A DNA stretch of 64,000 bases from Linnemannia schmuckeri (lineage: Eukaryota; Mortierellomycota; Mortierellomycetes; Mortierellales; Mortierellaceae), in the NCBI GenBank assembly GCA_029449235.1, contig JANATG010000018.1, forward strand, positions 186,001 to 250,000. The letters are read 5' to 3'. The notes under the pieces were generated by a model. That model worked only from the letters and a program-made list of their open reading frames with translations, did not search any database and was not told the DNA's origin. Shown here piece by piece: positions 44,771-57,763 of this stretch. The position numbers and the translations under genes were made by a program. The first letter of the stretch is position 1; every line of letters starts with the position of its first letter.

Positions 44771-45359
44771 TCTCGATTTACTCGCTTTACGACTAAGCCA
44801 TAACGACGGCAAAAGAGCCACCCTTCTATCCAATCCCCTTTGACAGCCTTGACAAGAAAGCGGCGTCCATTACTCCTTCGAGATCCGAGCATGTCGTCTC
44901 AGGTCAGGATGTAATGAGTTTATCACTTGTCCGAGAAAAGAGGTATCCTTTATTCCCTCAATGCGTTCCAAAACATAATATTCAAAAGCAAGAGAGACTA
45001 GTCATCTCGCATCCCATTCTTTTTTCCCTTCAGTTTCTGATGCATGGGTTCGCTCAATTGAGCACCATGTCGTCCTTCCTTTTGTTTTGTTTAGTGCAGT
45101 CCTGGCCAATGATCGAATACATCCTTTTGAGCGTCAAGTTACTTGTTTAAGTTTGTTTGTTTGTATTTGTTTCCCAGCAGATAAAAAATTAATTTTACTG
45201 CGGCTGCGGGCTGATCATTCTACACCAAATATAAAGGAGACTCAACAAAGCGATGTTTTTTTTTTCTCTTCTTTCTTCACTTTACGCACAACAGCCACAA
45301 ACGATAAACAAACTCACTTCTTTCGTCAAAGGACAAAGCAACAAAAAAACTACACTCAC
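42456..45359. other. Intergenic region with three long A runs
   Basis: A runs at 42501-42522, 42966-42993, 43997-44021 and 44739-44766 (22-28 bases). Frames between them are short and lack domain character. The right end (45240-45359) is the CT-rich leader of the ABC transporter. Confidence 0.55.
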
Positions 45360-48300
45360 ATGAGCGTCAACCCTTCACCATGGAGCACTGAAACCCCTAC
45401 CACCCTTGTTGACACCCCCCTCGTCAACAACTCTCACACCTTCTTAACAAACAACATGGCTAATAACATTTCCAGTACAACTAAAAGATCAGTCGACCCG
45501 ATGAAGAACTGGATCGACGACATGATGGCCAACGGCGGGTTCGCGATCTGCCTCGGTCTGCCGGCACTGATCCTCTTTGGTGGATACCTGCACCGCTGCT
45601 GGTGGCTCCGCACCCATCGTCGTCCTCACTCATATGGAAGGACCGCGTGGATCTATTGGCCAACCCAGCTCTTGCTTGCTACTGGATGTGCATCGCTTTT
45701 GATGCTCTTGGGGATCCTTCTGAAAAGCCCCTATGACTCTAACGGTCTCTTGTTGTCTGTCTGTGCTCTGCTTCTCACTTCGGTAACTATTGTTTTTGTG
45801 AATAACCGCCTATATGTTTCACTTAGTTTTTTCCCTCCGACATCCGAATATATGTTTTCTTTTCGATATCTAGTAATCCTAGTAATCCTAAATGCGTTTT
45901 TTTTTTTCCGTGACAACTAGTTCACGGCGATAGAGTTGAATAAGAGGGAACACAAGTACGAAATCCGATCGTCAGACACTCTCTTCGTCGGATATATCAT
46001 CACCCTCTTCACCAGCGCCCTCTCCCTCTACATCCTGCACTCTGACCCTTCCTCCAACAGCGACAATGAAGCCTGTTTCCATTACCTCAGTGGATTCACC
46101 ATCTCCCTTGGCTTGGCTTTTGTAATCGAAGCAGCACCCCGATCCAACACCCGTGTCCAGATCGAAAGCCGTGAGCGCGAAAACCTGTCCGCTTTTGACC
46201 AGGCCAATCTCTGCTCCCGCTGGGCTTTCCACTTTATCCAGGATGTTGTCTCTGCGGGCGCCAAGCGATCCCTGGTCGCCGAGGATATTGAAAACACCAT
46301 CTCTAAGGACCTGTTGACCCATGGAAGCTACGAGACTGTCTCTGCAGCCTGGGACCGTGAAGTATTGCAGGCCAGGGCGGTCAGCAGGCAACCGTCGTTG
46401 ATGCGGGCGGGTTTGCGGGCATACTGGCGTCGGATTTCAAAGTTCTTGGTCATCCGTGTAGTCGCTGCTGCTATCGGATTTTATCCCACCATGCTTTTTG
46501 GGGACCTGCTTCAGTTCTTTGTCGACTACCATAGTGCCCCCAAGGAAGGACGCGAACAACCCACGATCGCCTATGGACTTGCCATCGCCATGGGTATGCT
46601 AGTGGCGTCCCTCGCATACTCGGTCCTGATGGCCCAGAACTTCCAAGGTTTATACGAAATTGGGAACCAGCTGCGTGCCGGAACTGTGGCGATGATCTAC
46701 CGCAAGTCCCTCCGTCTCTCCCCGCAGGCACGTCAAAAGTCAACTCTGGGCGAAATTACCAACCATATGGCGGTCGATGCCGAGAAATGGATCTCCAGTG
46801 CGTTCTTCTTGCCATTCCTGATCCTGGTCCCCTTTGAGTTGATCATTGGCGGCTATTTGCTTTACAAGGCTCTGGGATGGTCGCTTCTGGCGGGTCTGGC
46901 GGTGTTTTGCATTATTACGCCGATCCAGGGCAAGATGGCAGCGTTTATGAGCGATTTTGAGGATGAAAAGTTGGAGAAGATGGATGCTCGTCTGAGAGTC
47001 ATGACTGAGATCTTATCCAACATCAAAATCGTCAAACTCTATGGCTGGTAAATCCTGTTCACTCTGTGTATTATTTATGATTTCATGCATGCATGCATGC
47101 ACTAGAGTACTTACGAATATTACCTTTACATATGACAACGATAGGGAGGACGCGTTCCGGAAGAAGGTCGACGAAAAGCGAGACGAAGAACTGCACTCCG
47201 AGAAAATGCTCGCCACCATCCGGTCCATCCTGACAATCGTCTTCTCCTCCGTCACCCTCCTCATGTCCCTCGCCACCTTTGGCGTCTATGCTGTCTACGG
47301 TGGACCCAACTTCACCCCGGGAAAGATGACCTCACAAGTCGTCTTTGTGAGCATTGCCCTGTTTGCGAGGTTGAACCGACCCCTCGGCATGATTTCCCAT
47401 ATGGTCTCGCAGACCATTTCGGTCTTGATTGGTGCCAGACGTATTCAAAGCTTTCTGCTGTTGGAGGAAATTGACTCTTCAATCGTTCAGCGCTTTGGCC
47501 GTCAATCGCCCGGCTCCAATTCTCCCAAGAAGAAGGATCCTAAGTCTGTGGCGATCGATATTGAAAATGGAACTTTTGCATGGGAGCAGGAGGCCGTCCC
47601 TGCCGCTGCCTCATCAGGTCTAGATCCCAAGGCATCTCTTACCGACACCGATGAAGAACGCCAACCACTCCTGTCAGGATCCAAGTCTTCCTCCTTCTCA
47701 TCGGCGCCCGCAACACCCGGTCGCCCAACTCTCGCCAACATCACGCTCCAGATCCCCGAAGGCCACCTCACCGCCGTCGTCGGTCGCATCGGGCAAGGCA
47801 AGTCTTCCCTCCTCAGTGCACTCATGGGTGAGATGTACAAGAAACAAGGCACCGTCAAGGTCTATGGCGACTTGGCCTATGTCCCCCAGCAGCCTTGGAT
47901 CCTCAACGCCACTGTGCAAGAAAACATTACGTTCGGAAAGCAGTTTGATCAAGACCTCTACGACCGGATCGTGTTTGCGTCCGGCCTGAGACCAGATTTG
48001 GAGATGCTCCCTGCGGGTGATCAGACTGAGATTGGAGAGCGCGGGATTAACTTGTCAGGTGGGCAGAAGCAACGTGTCTCGCTTGCGCGTGCGGCGTACC
48101 AGGATGCGGATATTTATCTCCTTGACGATCCGTTGAGTGCGGTGGATGCACATGTGGACCAGCACTTATGGCAGCAGCTGATCGGACCTGAGGGATTGCT
48201 CAAGGACAAGACGCGCGTTTTGGTGACTCATGGGATCCATCATTTGGAGGAAGTTGATCAGATTGTAGTGTTGAAGGATGGGATGGTCTCGGAAATGGGT

Positions 48301-50554
48301 GATTACCAGGATTTGAATAAGGCTCGAGGAGCTTTCTATCAGTTGATGAAGGAATATTCTGTCGCACACAAATCTTCGTCGTTGGGCAAGAAGCATAACA
48401 GCAAGGATGCAACAGCAGTTGAGGCGGATGTTGGTAGTGAGCGGAACACGATTGTTGGAGACGACTCTCAGCTGGATGGTGAAGATGGCAAGAAAAAGAA
48501 TGTGGGTGAGGGTGGAGACAAGGATGACGGTGATGAGAAGGATGGAGAACTAATTGCGGAGGAATCTATGGTTGATGGAAAAGTCAGCTGGAAGGTCGCC
48601 ATGGCCTATGCCCGCGCCGTGTAAGTCTCTTCTTTACTTGTTCTCTCTGTCCTTGACGCGATTTTGTTTCGATGAGCAGCTTTATGATCAAAATTTAAAT
48701 CAGGGCGAGGCAACTCACGCGTTGGCCTTTCTTCTTGTTGTGTATGTCAATAGGACGTTGAAGAACGTGTCCTTCTGTGTCCTCCTCTTCATCGGCGGAC
48801 AAGCTTGCCAAATTGCCACAAACTTCTGGCTCCGCCTCTGGATCCTTGACATAGAATCCCAAGAAGCCAACCCCTCCGCTTCCTCCCCCTCTGCGCATTC
48901 GACATCCTACTACCTCTACGGGTACGGAATCCTCATCCTCATCTTCGTGATCATGGACGTCCTGGTCAACTATACCTCCGAAGTCATTTGCGGTATCCAA
49001 GCCTCTCGAACCATCCATAACACTCTTATCACCCGCGTCCTACGGCTCCCCATGTCTTTCTTTGATACCACGCCCATGGGCCGAATCGTTAACCGGTTTT
49101 CGTCAGATATGGACGCGATTGATTCTCAGTTGCCGGAGGAGTGTAATGATTTGTTGGCGTTTACTACGCTTATTGGAGGGAGTCTTTTGGTGATTGCGTA
49201 CTCAACACCGACGTTCCTGTTTACTTTCCCGCCGTTGGTTTTCGCGTATGTGATTGTGCAGGATTATTTTATCAAGACTTCGGCGGCGTTGAGAAGGTTG
49301 CATTCTGTGGCCAAGAGTCCGTTGTATCAGCATTTTTCGGAGACGCTGGCGGGTGTTTCGACGATTCGGGTTATGCGGGGGCAGACCCAGCGGTTCATTA
49401 TCGAGAATGAGACGAAGACTGATGTTACGGTGAACAGAACCAACGCGATTCAGCTTGTCAACCGGTGGCTACAGATCCGGGTTGAGCTTATGGGTGGGTT
49501 GATTGTCTTTTTTGCCGCCGCGCTCGCTGTCCTGAATGCTGATTCGCTCGACCCTTCCTTGGTCGGACTCGCGTTGACGTATGCGTTGAGTATGGTCACG
49601 TTCATCAACGCCCTCGTCCGAACCGTCAGCGAGGTTCAGAACCTGTTGGTCTCCGTCGAGCGTGTCTTGGAGTACTCTGAGAAACCAACCGAAGCCCCTG
49701 TTGTTACTGGTGTTCAGTTGCCACCAAACTGGCCCGAGCATGGTCGAATTGTCTTCAAGAACTATTCAGCACGTTACCGCGAGGGACTGGATCTGGTCGT
49801 CAAGGATATCTCGTTCACAGTTGAACCTGCGGAGAAGGTCGGGATTGTCGGTCGTACAGGAGCTGGCAAATCGTCGCTCACGTTGGCGCTCTTCAGAATC
49901 ATTGAGGCTGCTGACAGTTACTGGGCCCTGGCGAGCGACCCCACCGCAGAGAACAACTCTCCCCTTGAGTCTACTATGTTCGCATCCAACTCTGGCGGAT
50001 CGATCGAAATCGACGGAATTGACATCTCAACCCTCGGCCTCCGCGACCTCCGCCAACACCTCGCCATCATTCCTCAGGACCCAACCCTCTTCGCAGGAAC
50101 CCTCCGCCAGAACCTTGACCCCTTCTCGACCCTCCCCGACTCTGACCTCTGGCAGGCCCTCGACCGGGCCCACCTCAAACCCCACATCTCCACCCTGCCC
50201 GGCGGACTCTCCTTTGAAGTCCTGCCGAACGGTGAGAACTTCTCTGTCGGCCAACGCTCGCTCATCTGTCTCGCCCGCGCACTCCTCCGTAAGACAAAAG
50301 TTCTAGTCTTGGATGAAGCCACAGCGGCGGTAGATGTAGAGACGGACGATTTGATTCAGAAGACGATCCGGAAGGAGTTTGCGGATAGGACGATCTTGAC
50401 GATTGCGCACAGGATAAAGACAGTGATGGATTCGGATAAGATTCTGGTTTTGGAGAAGGGAGAGGTGAAGGAGTTTGAAGGGCCGAAGGTGTTGTTGGAG
50501 AGGAAGAGCGGGTCATTGTTTTATAGCCTTGCTCAACAAGCTGGCGAGATTTGA
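45360..50554 (+). CDS. ABC transporter, ABCC (MRP/YCF1-like) full-length
   Basis: Four exons: 45360-45782, 45921-47047, 47145-48620, 48754-50554; 1608 residues. The start ATG (ACTCACATGAGC) follows a CT/CA-rich leader. An N-terminal extension of several membrane helices (TMD0-like, residues ~50-220) is followed by TMD1 and NBD1. NBD1 has Walker A GRIGQGKSS at ~730-738, signature LSGGQKQR near 820, LLDDPLSAVDAHV and H-loop VTHG. TMD2 starts near 1010. NBD2 has GRTGAGKSS at ~1375-1383, signature FSVGQRSLICLARALL near 1505, VLDEATAAVD and TIAHR. Asp instead of Glu after Walker B of NBD1 (LLDDP) is the normal degenerate site of ABCC proteins. These export glutathione conjugates and organic anions, often into the vacuole. 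NBD1 has an acidic, charged linker (~residues 945-1000) to TMD2. Intron 2 contains (ATGC)n. Confidence 0.93.
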
Positions 50555-50698
50555 AAAAGGAAAGGCATCACTATAACCATAGCATAGAAGTAACGAAGCT
50601 CGTATTGTTTTATATATAAAATTTGTACGTAAATATTAACAAGTTGATGTTTCTGCTGATAGTCTCCTTAATTGCCTTCATGCATCCACTCAGACCTT
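50555..50698. terminator. Convergent 3' flanks of ABC transporter and coiled-coil genes
   Basis: 144 bases between facing stops; ATATATAAAATTTG at ~50612 is AT-rich and could carry the transporter poly(A) signal. No gene. Confidence 0.4.
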
Positions 50699-53479
50699 TT
50701 AACGGTTCAACATCCTCCGGACGTCGGCTTTCAACCTATCAGACTCACTTAACGCCTGATCCACATTCCTCGAAACACTCGAGATACTGCTATTCGCCCT
50801 CGTCTGCGCCTCTCGACTTGCCTCCGTAACCACAACCGTCCCACTACCCGTCAAAAGCGCATTCGACCGTGCACTTCCAATGACCGACGTCGCCATGGTC
50901 CTCGACCGGAGCGACGTCTTGGAAACCGCAGTGTTGCCCATCGCACCCGTACCCTTCACACTTGGGGGCAAACCTGCAGCGATTGGGGTTCGTAGACTCG
51001 CCGCGGCTGCCAATCGAGAGGAGGGGTTGTAGTTGTTGGTTGATAACGATGAGCCGCCACGACCGGTACCGACACCCCCGACAAGAGAACTAGTGGTGGC
51101 ACTGATGCCATTGGCGGTCGAGGAGACTGTCCTGCTCAAGAAGGGCTTGACGGTCGAAACAAGATCCGTGAACGACTCTGTAATGGCTCCGACGGCAAGT
51201 GTGGCGGTCGAGGGTTGGTTCGAGGAGGCAAGAGGTGGTGAGGAGATGGAGGTGACGACACCGTTGGCGTTAGTGACGGGCGCAGAAAGATAGGAAGGTG
51301 AAGAGTTCTGGTTATGAAAGTAGGAGCTGCTGCTCTGGCGGTTGAGGCCGTTGGCGGCACCGTTGGATCGCATCTTGCTTTCAAGAATGTGTTGCTTCAT
51401 GGCTGAGGGGGTCATGGGTGGCTCGACTGGGGTGTTTGAGCTACCGCTACCGCTTATCAAGTTGGCCATGCTGGATGTCGAAATCGCAAGCGAGAGACGT
51501 TTAGCCTGAGCACCGGCAGCGCTCAAGGTCTGACTCGTCCTGGGCGACGCGACTGTCGATGTAGGAGCCGAAGTTCCCGCAGATCCAGCAACATGCCCAT
51601 TCGCTGTAATCGTAGCAGTTGTCTGCAACAGGCTCGGGTTCGTCGACGCAATCTCAAACAACATCTCAGACGACGCACCACTGGTCACAGCCTCATGCAG
51701 ATCGTTTGCTGTCTTGCGCCACTTGTCCTCCCAGTAGACCGAGACCCGTCTCCACTTCTCGATCTGGTTCTGCAGCTCGAGTTTCATGAAATCCTTCTCC
51801 ATCCTCAGCTTGCGGTTCCAGTCCTGGGCCTTGGATCGGTCGAGCCGCTCCTTGTCGACCTGGTTGTTGTGCTCCTCCTGGATCTTCTCCAACAGGACTC
51901 GGAACTCGGACCGCAACGTCGTGACGGTGGGGGACTTGATCGGATCGTTATTGTTGAACGACTTGATACCAAGCAGCATCGACCGGTAGTGAGTCAACTG
52001 GGCCGAGAGTTCATTGTTCTTGCGCTTGAGCGTGTTGGCCAGTGACTTGGCCCCAATCGCCTGCACCTGGATATCCATAAAGTGCTGCACAACCGTGTTG
52101 TAATCAAAGAGGACAGACTCGAGCTCTCTCCGGATAGTCTTCAACAACCCACCGTCGGCCTTGGCAGCCGTGAGCTGCTTCTGAGTGGTAATCAGGACCC
52201 GGTCCTTGGCTTCGAAGCGCGCCTTGACAACGTTCATCTCTCTGTCCAGCTTCTCGTTCTTCTCCAACAACTCCTTGTGCAGAGCCTGGTACTTTGTCGA
52301 CTCGATCCGGGCACGGTCGAGGTTGCCCTCGAGGGCAGTGACCTTGTCCTGGAGGTCATACTTCTTCATCTCCAGAGACTCGGCATGGGCCTCCGAGTTG
52401 GTCAGGGCGACACGGACATCGTGCAAAGTGACCTCAAAAGCCTCGATACGACGCTGCAAAAGCGAACACTCGACTCGCGCCATCTGAAGGGCATTGTCCA
52501 GACGCTGGTTCTCGTTAAGGAGGTCCTGGTTGGAAAGCGTCGAGGCATCGATTCCTGAGGACGAAAGGTCGGACGAGAGATCGGCAGTCGAGTTCATAGT
52601 GTTCTTGACCATGGCGGCAAGACGGGACCGATCAGACTCGAGACTGCTGACCTGATCCATCAACCGCAAACGCTCCTTGTCGGGCCGAGCGCCAGTCTCC
52701 AGGCCCTGAGCAAGGAGGGACGAGGTCGAGGTCGAGAGGAGCTCAAACTGGGCAGCCTTGAGCTTCAGTCTGTTCTTGACCGCCTTCAGTTTCTCAGACC
52801 GCTTGGCCCACGCAGCCTTCTCCTTGTCGGCCTGAGACAACTTCATTTCTACTCTCTTCTTCTCGCCCTCAGTCTCCTCCAACATCAACTTGAACAGCTC
52901 CTTCTCAGCTTCAGCCTCCTCCAACTGATTCTGGAGTGCAATCTTCTCCTTAGCCGGGTCCTTGGACTTACCCGCCAGCTCCTTATTGAGTTTCTCAAGC
53001 TCCTCAATCTTGGCCGCACTCTCCTTCTCACTCTCAATCCTCGCGGTCTCGGACTCAATCAACTGAGCCTTCATCCGCTTGTTCTCCTGCTCAACTAGGT
53101 TCAGTTTCGCATCCCGAATCCGCTTCTCGGCCATGACCCGGTCCCAATCCTGCATGATCTGCTCCCACTCCTCGGTCTGGCGGACCTGAGGCGAGTATTT
53201 GGACAGCCGGTGGTGGAGCTTCTTGGCCGCAGGGAGATCATCAAACGCATCATGGAAGTCGTCGTTATCGGTATCGGTTTCGTGATCGCGGAAGGAAAGC
53301 TTCTCATCAGAGTCAGCGACAGAGGCTGAAGAAGGGGTGGCGGTGCCGGACGATTGGTCGAGGACAGAAGGGCCGTTGGTGAGAACATCATTTCCGATGG
53401 CGACCAGGGCATCGGATAGATTGAGGGTATCTGTTGTTGTGGTATTAGCTACCTCGGCGACGGGTGACTCTTTGGCCAT
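50699..53479 (-). CDS. Long coiled-coil protein of unknown function
   Basis: Single exon, 926 residues, ATG at 53479. Residues ~1-85 are Thr/Ser/Asp-rich and disordered. From ~90 to ~300 and ~320 to ~600 the sequence is heptad-rich, Glu/Lys/Leu-dense coiled coil (EWEQIMQDWDRVMAEKRIRD, LNLVEQENKRMKAQLIESE, LEEAEAEKELFKLMLEETE), split by a serine-rich break near 295-310. The third quarter (~620-860) is low-complexity Ser/Ala/Thr, and the last 15 residues return to a charged helix (SDRLKADVRRMLNR). The pattern resembles fungal cytoskeletal or vesicle-tethering scaffolds, such as kinesin tails without the motor, but no motor or named domain is present. Function not assigned. Confidence 0.8.
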   Translation of the reverse strand: MAKESPVAEVANTTTTDTLNLSDALVAIGNDVLTNGPSVLDQSSGTATPSSASVADSDEKLSFRDHETDTDNDDFHDAFDDLPAAKKLHHRLSKYSPQVRQTEEWEQIMQDWDRVMAEKRIRDAKLNLVEQENKRMKAQLIESETARIESEKESAAKIEELEKLNKELAGKSKDPAKEKIALQNQLEEAEAEKELFKLMLEETEGEKKRVEMKLSQADKEKAAWAKRSEKLKAVKNRLKLKAAQFELLSTSTSSLLAQGLETGARPDKERLRLMDQVSSLESDRSRLAAMVKNTMNSTADLSSDLSSSGIDASTLSNQDLLNENQRLDNALQMARVECSLLQRRIEAFEVTLHDVRVALTNSEAHAESLEMKKYDLQDKVTALEGNLDRARIESTKYQALHKELLEKNEKLDREMNVVKARFEAKDRVLITTQKQLTAAKADGGLLKTIRRELESVLFDYNTVVQHFMDIQVQAIGAKSLANTLKRKNNELSAQLTHYRSMLLGIKSFNNNDPIKSPTVTTLRSEFRVLLEKIQEEHNNQVDKERLDRSKAQDWNRKLRMEKDFMKLELQNQIEKWRRVSVYWEDKWRKTANDLHEAVTSGASSEMLFEIASTNPSLLQTTATITANGHVAGSAGTSAPTSTVASPRTSQTLSAAGAQAKRLSLAISTSSMANLISGSGSSNTPVEPPMTPSAMKQHILESKMRSNGAANGLNRQSSSSYFHNQNSSPSYLSAPVTNANGVVTSISSPPLASSNQPSTATLAVGAITESFTDLVSTVKPFLSRTVSSTANGISATTSSLVGGVGTGRGGSSLSTNNYNPSSRLAAAASLRTPIAAGLPPSVKGTGAMGNTAVSKTSLRSRTMATSVIGSARSNALLTGSGTVVVTEASREAQTRANSSISSVSRNVDQALSESDRLKADVRRMLNR

Positions 53480-54294
53480 TGGTATATATGTGGTTCTTGT
53501 TTTTACGCTTTTTGTTCAGCGTCTTTGCGAGTGTTTTCGATCGATCGGAGTGTTGATGGTATCTTACTCTATTAATTTCAGGAACCAAGAGTGAATGATC
53601 ATTTGTTGGTTATTACGGGAGTAAAGGGGTCAATTGGACAGCAAGCGGGGTTCACTTGTTCGTATCAAAAGGTTGGGTTTGAGGGTTGAACGAATGAATG
53701 AAGGTCAGTTTGTAGGGAGAGAGGTCATGGACCAAAGTTGTTGACGCTGCTCTCAGGATGGAGGTGTGCTCATCGAACAAACAAAAAAAGAAGGATGACT
53801 AGCGCCAACCATCATCTCGTGGAATGAGGTGGAGTGGAGTTATTACCTCTGAAGTAGTGAATGTGAAGGTTGTGGAGAAGAAGGAGTTTCGACTTGATAA
53901 AGAGAACACCTGAGACAGACGGGGAAAGGAGGGAAGGAAGGAGGAAGTTTTTTTGAGTGCAAAGTGTAGGGGTAAGGGCGGGGCGAGGCGGAGGTATACT
54001 GTAAGGAGAAGAAAAAGAAAAAGAAAAAGAAAGGAAAGGTAAGGATGGTGTGGGGTGTGGAGGAAAGAAACAAAGTGTAGAAGAAAAGAAGATAGCAGAA
54101 ACTAAACGCAAAGGTCACTTCGTCTTTAGTAATAAAAAAAACAAAAACGAAACAGCGCCCACTCTTCTCCACTCTCACTCCACTCCACTTGCCTTTGACA
54201 GAGCTACAACTCTAAGCCCGTAGGTGTGTGTTTGTCTTCCCCCTTTCGCTCATGTCGGTGCTCTCAATTTTCAACGGCATCTTCTTTTTTGTCT

Positions 54295-54334
54295 CCGTCC
54301 GTCCGTCCGTCCGTCCGTCTGTCCGTCCGTCCGT
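54295..54334. repeat. (GTCC)n microsatellite
   Basis: Ten tetranucleotide units with one T-for-C change. Directly visible. Confidence 0.85.
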
Positions 54335-57300
54335 TTTCGCAAGTTTACCCCCATCCCTCACACCAACCAACCAACCCTCATTTTTACTTTCTAATGTATA
54401 TTCTCTCTCCTCCTCTTTGTTCTTCAGCGCCCATTTAGTTTTTTGTTTGTGTTGTCTCGTTTCGTCTTTTTGTGCCCCAATGGTTCGATTGTGTGTTTGC
54501 CCGTCCGTTGAATATATGTGCATGTTAATACATCTCGTGCTTATTCAACCCACAGACGGACAGAGAGACAGACAGACACATGAAGAATACCACGACAACC
54601 CTTGGCATGTATATCAATCACTTCGTGGCATCCAACTAGCCGCTGAACCTACTTCCCTCAAGGAAAACCTTACCACGTATATCAGGACCAGCTCTTAAGC
54701 CCTACATACTCCTTGAAACCTCTTCCAAAAAGCGCCACAAGTTGGAGTTGCTCGACATAAACAACAGGAAGCGTGGCATGCTGTGGGTGAGTGAGTGAGT
54801 TCGAGACTACCGAGTGTAAGTGTGTGGTGCCACAGCCATTGGAGTGCTTGACATGTGGGGGGGCGAGTTTTGATAGGCGAAAGGTAGGAGAACGAAGATA
54901 AACAAAAACCTTAGTTTTTCTTCTTGTGCTCAGTAAGTTTCTCAGCTGCCTGGAATAGGCAAGGTGCACTTTCGACAAAGACATGAAGAATAAAAGGTGA
55001 AAGGACAGACAACAGACAACAAGAGAGGATAAAAGAGAAGAAAATTGCTCTCAACCTGCCCACGGCGAACCACAACAAGGAAAGCACGAAGGAAAGAATT
55101 GAGACATAACACTGTAATATAACGCGCGTCTGTTGCGTGTTTTACCTGCACAATTCAAAATACCATTCCTGTTAGTTTTACCTTGCCAATGGTATTTCAT
55201 TATTTCATGTGTCCTCGTGTGAGTAAGTGCTTTCCTTGCGGCATGATCCACCATATCCTGCCTGGCCTCGGGATATGCTCGAGGGTTGGCTTGGTTGCAT
55301 AGATGCGAGAGCAAAAAGGAAGGAACAACCCTTCGTGGCAGCCAAGATTCAATTTTTGGCTCCATCTGGATCATAGCATGTGCGATGATCAAATGTACCA
55401 AGACACACCTAGTTTTCCAATCCAACAACGACTGCTTGTTTGTTGTGTTCAAAGAGGGCACATTTTTTCTCTGCACGCTTTCTTCACCCTTCTTCCTCCT
55501 CTTCACCCTTCTCCTCACTTTCTTCCCCCCCTACCTCATTCACTTCTCTTCACTACGTAAGTTCTTGCATCCTCAACACTCCTCAACACACCTTGTTGTA
55601 TACCTTGTCCCACCATTCACTTGGAAGGAGAGAAAAAAAAACTTTAAGGATGATTGCTTTGCCGCCCCAGGCGGAAATCATAATGTCGATCAGCTTAGCA
55701 CATATTTCTGGATCTGATTTTCGTTTTTTTTTACTCTCTTTTTGAAAGAAAGAGAGAAAGAAAGACAAGAACAACAACAACCAGATACAGGTGGATTGAA
55801 TTTATTATGAATGTAATAGATATTAACCATCGTTGTCTTTATATCTATTGGCAGGTATCTCTCTTCTCAGGATTCGATCTCGCAAGGATTGCAGTGGACA
55901 GCTTCATCACAAGGTAATACATCGGGAGTACGTCTTTTACACCCATATGGCATGATTGTGAATATTAAAGAGAAAGAAAAGAGAGAGGAATGATGCACTT
56001 ATCATGCTAATTCAGACCAAACACAAATAATGGTGTCAAATTCGTATAACCCTGACCTCGTCCCATCACACGATCATTACCTTTTGAACGCGAATTGGAG
56101 CGATGAAGAGCATAACGAAACGAAAAGAATCAAAAACTAATCCATTTTTTCATCTTTTTGTTCGCATGTTCAGTAAGTAGGGCAAACAATCTTTTCCTTT
56201 CAAGGCGTGTTTTCGTGTGTAAATTACAATATGTACTACTACGACAAAAGAAATAAAAAAAATCGCATTAAAAAAAAAAAAATGAGTCGCTGTGTGTGAA
56301 TGGATGTCCTTTGTTTTGATTGTCTGGTATGCAAGCCACCCAAAAGTGATCAATTCTCAGTTGAGTGATATGATGCGATGATGGTCTCTCTTCACATCAC
56401 CGGCTGTTAAAAAAAATGCGCTAAGTTATTTTGGTGGCGTCCCCTCACTCTAAAGTTCGCTCACTTCGTTCAATAAATTCAGGCGGGAGCGGGCAAAGGT
56501 GGTCCAGATGAAGCCCATTAACTAGATAACCTAGTCTCATGCCCCCAGTCAAGTCCCGCACACGCATTGCATGCAATATCGAAGGGCTGCAATAAAAATG
56601 AGGCGTTGAGCCGGCCTCAAAGTTATGTTGTTGTTGCGGCTCTCAGTTCTAGCCCATGGTCATAGGAAGAGTCCGCCTTGCCTTGTCTGTCTCTTTTTTT
56701 ATTATGGTTCATTCATATCCTAATTCCCCTACCTGCTCTGCGAGATCGATATTTTTTTCAAATCCCATCCCACCACTCCGCAGGCCGCAGGCCAACAGAA
56801 GAGGAAAGGAGATCGCGAAAGGGAGGGAAAGCAAGAGAGACAGAGAGCAACACAAAATTGCTCACTTTTTTTTTTTTGAAAAAAAGCTGACTCTTGGCCA
56901 TCCATAAGGCCCTATCCATCTCGTCTTACAAGAACCTTGTCGAAAGTTGAGAGCACCACTGCTAAACTTTTTTTTTTCAACTCTCCAAGTGGGATAGGAT
57001 GGTACAAGTATGTTGTTGTTGTTGACAAAGAAAAAACGATCAAAGAAAAAAAAAAGGTCTAATAAAACGAGAGCCATAAATAAATGAAGTTGTTGTCCAC
57101 ATCAACAACCACAAGTTTGATGAACGAGGTAGCCATGTTTTCGTTGTTTAGGTACCACCATTTAACCCATACATATACATACCCACAGTGGCAATAATAT
57201 AGGGCTATTGTAGGCTCGTTTCATGTGCCATGTCTTTTTTTTTGCGGGTTTGGACAAACTGCATTTTCTCAGGGAGCATGCGCGAGGCGGCTGTTTCTTT

Positions 57301-57725
57301 TTTTTTGGCCAGAGTCACTTATTACATACATACATTAGGGTTAAATTGCGGGAGAAAAGAGAGAGAAGGAAAAAAAAAACAAAGAGGGTCACAGAAGTGA
57401 AGAGAGGACAAGGGGCAAGGGATTGGGAGGAGTGTGGTGTCAAGTTACAGGCACAACAAGACAAGCCGAGTAAGTGAGAGAGAAAGAGTGCAACGGAGAG
57501 AGATGAAAGGCTTTTTGTCATCCCCCTGTGCCTGCGTCCTTTGTGTTTGTATCAAATCGATATCTCCCATCCATCCGCAATGTTGCTATTTTCTTCCCAA
57601 CGGTAAACGGGCACGTACTCTCGCACAAAGAGAAGGGCGACAGGAATGGAAATGGGAAGAGATGGGAATACTATTTATTGCTATTGCTGAAGATTGCGAA
57701 ACATAGAGACAAACGAAAGAACTAG

Positions 57726-57756
<31 letters not shown>
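57726..57756. repeat. Poly-A run (31 bases)
   Basis: Uninterrupted A run in intergenic sequence with no gene within 600 bases. Confidence 0.9.

Positions 57757-57763
<7 letters not shown>

Noticed and set aside
45087..45359. 91-codon upstream extension of the ABC transporter
   Set aside because: The segment is leader-like (CT/CA-rich, phenylalanine and serine runs); the ATG at 45360 fits the membrane-protein start.
54228..54698. 156-codon frame over the GTCC array
   Set aside because: The length comes from the microsatellite; the protein is low-complexity Pro/Ser/Val repeats.
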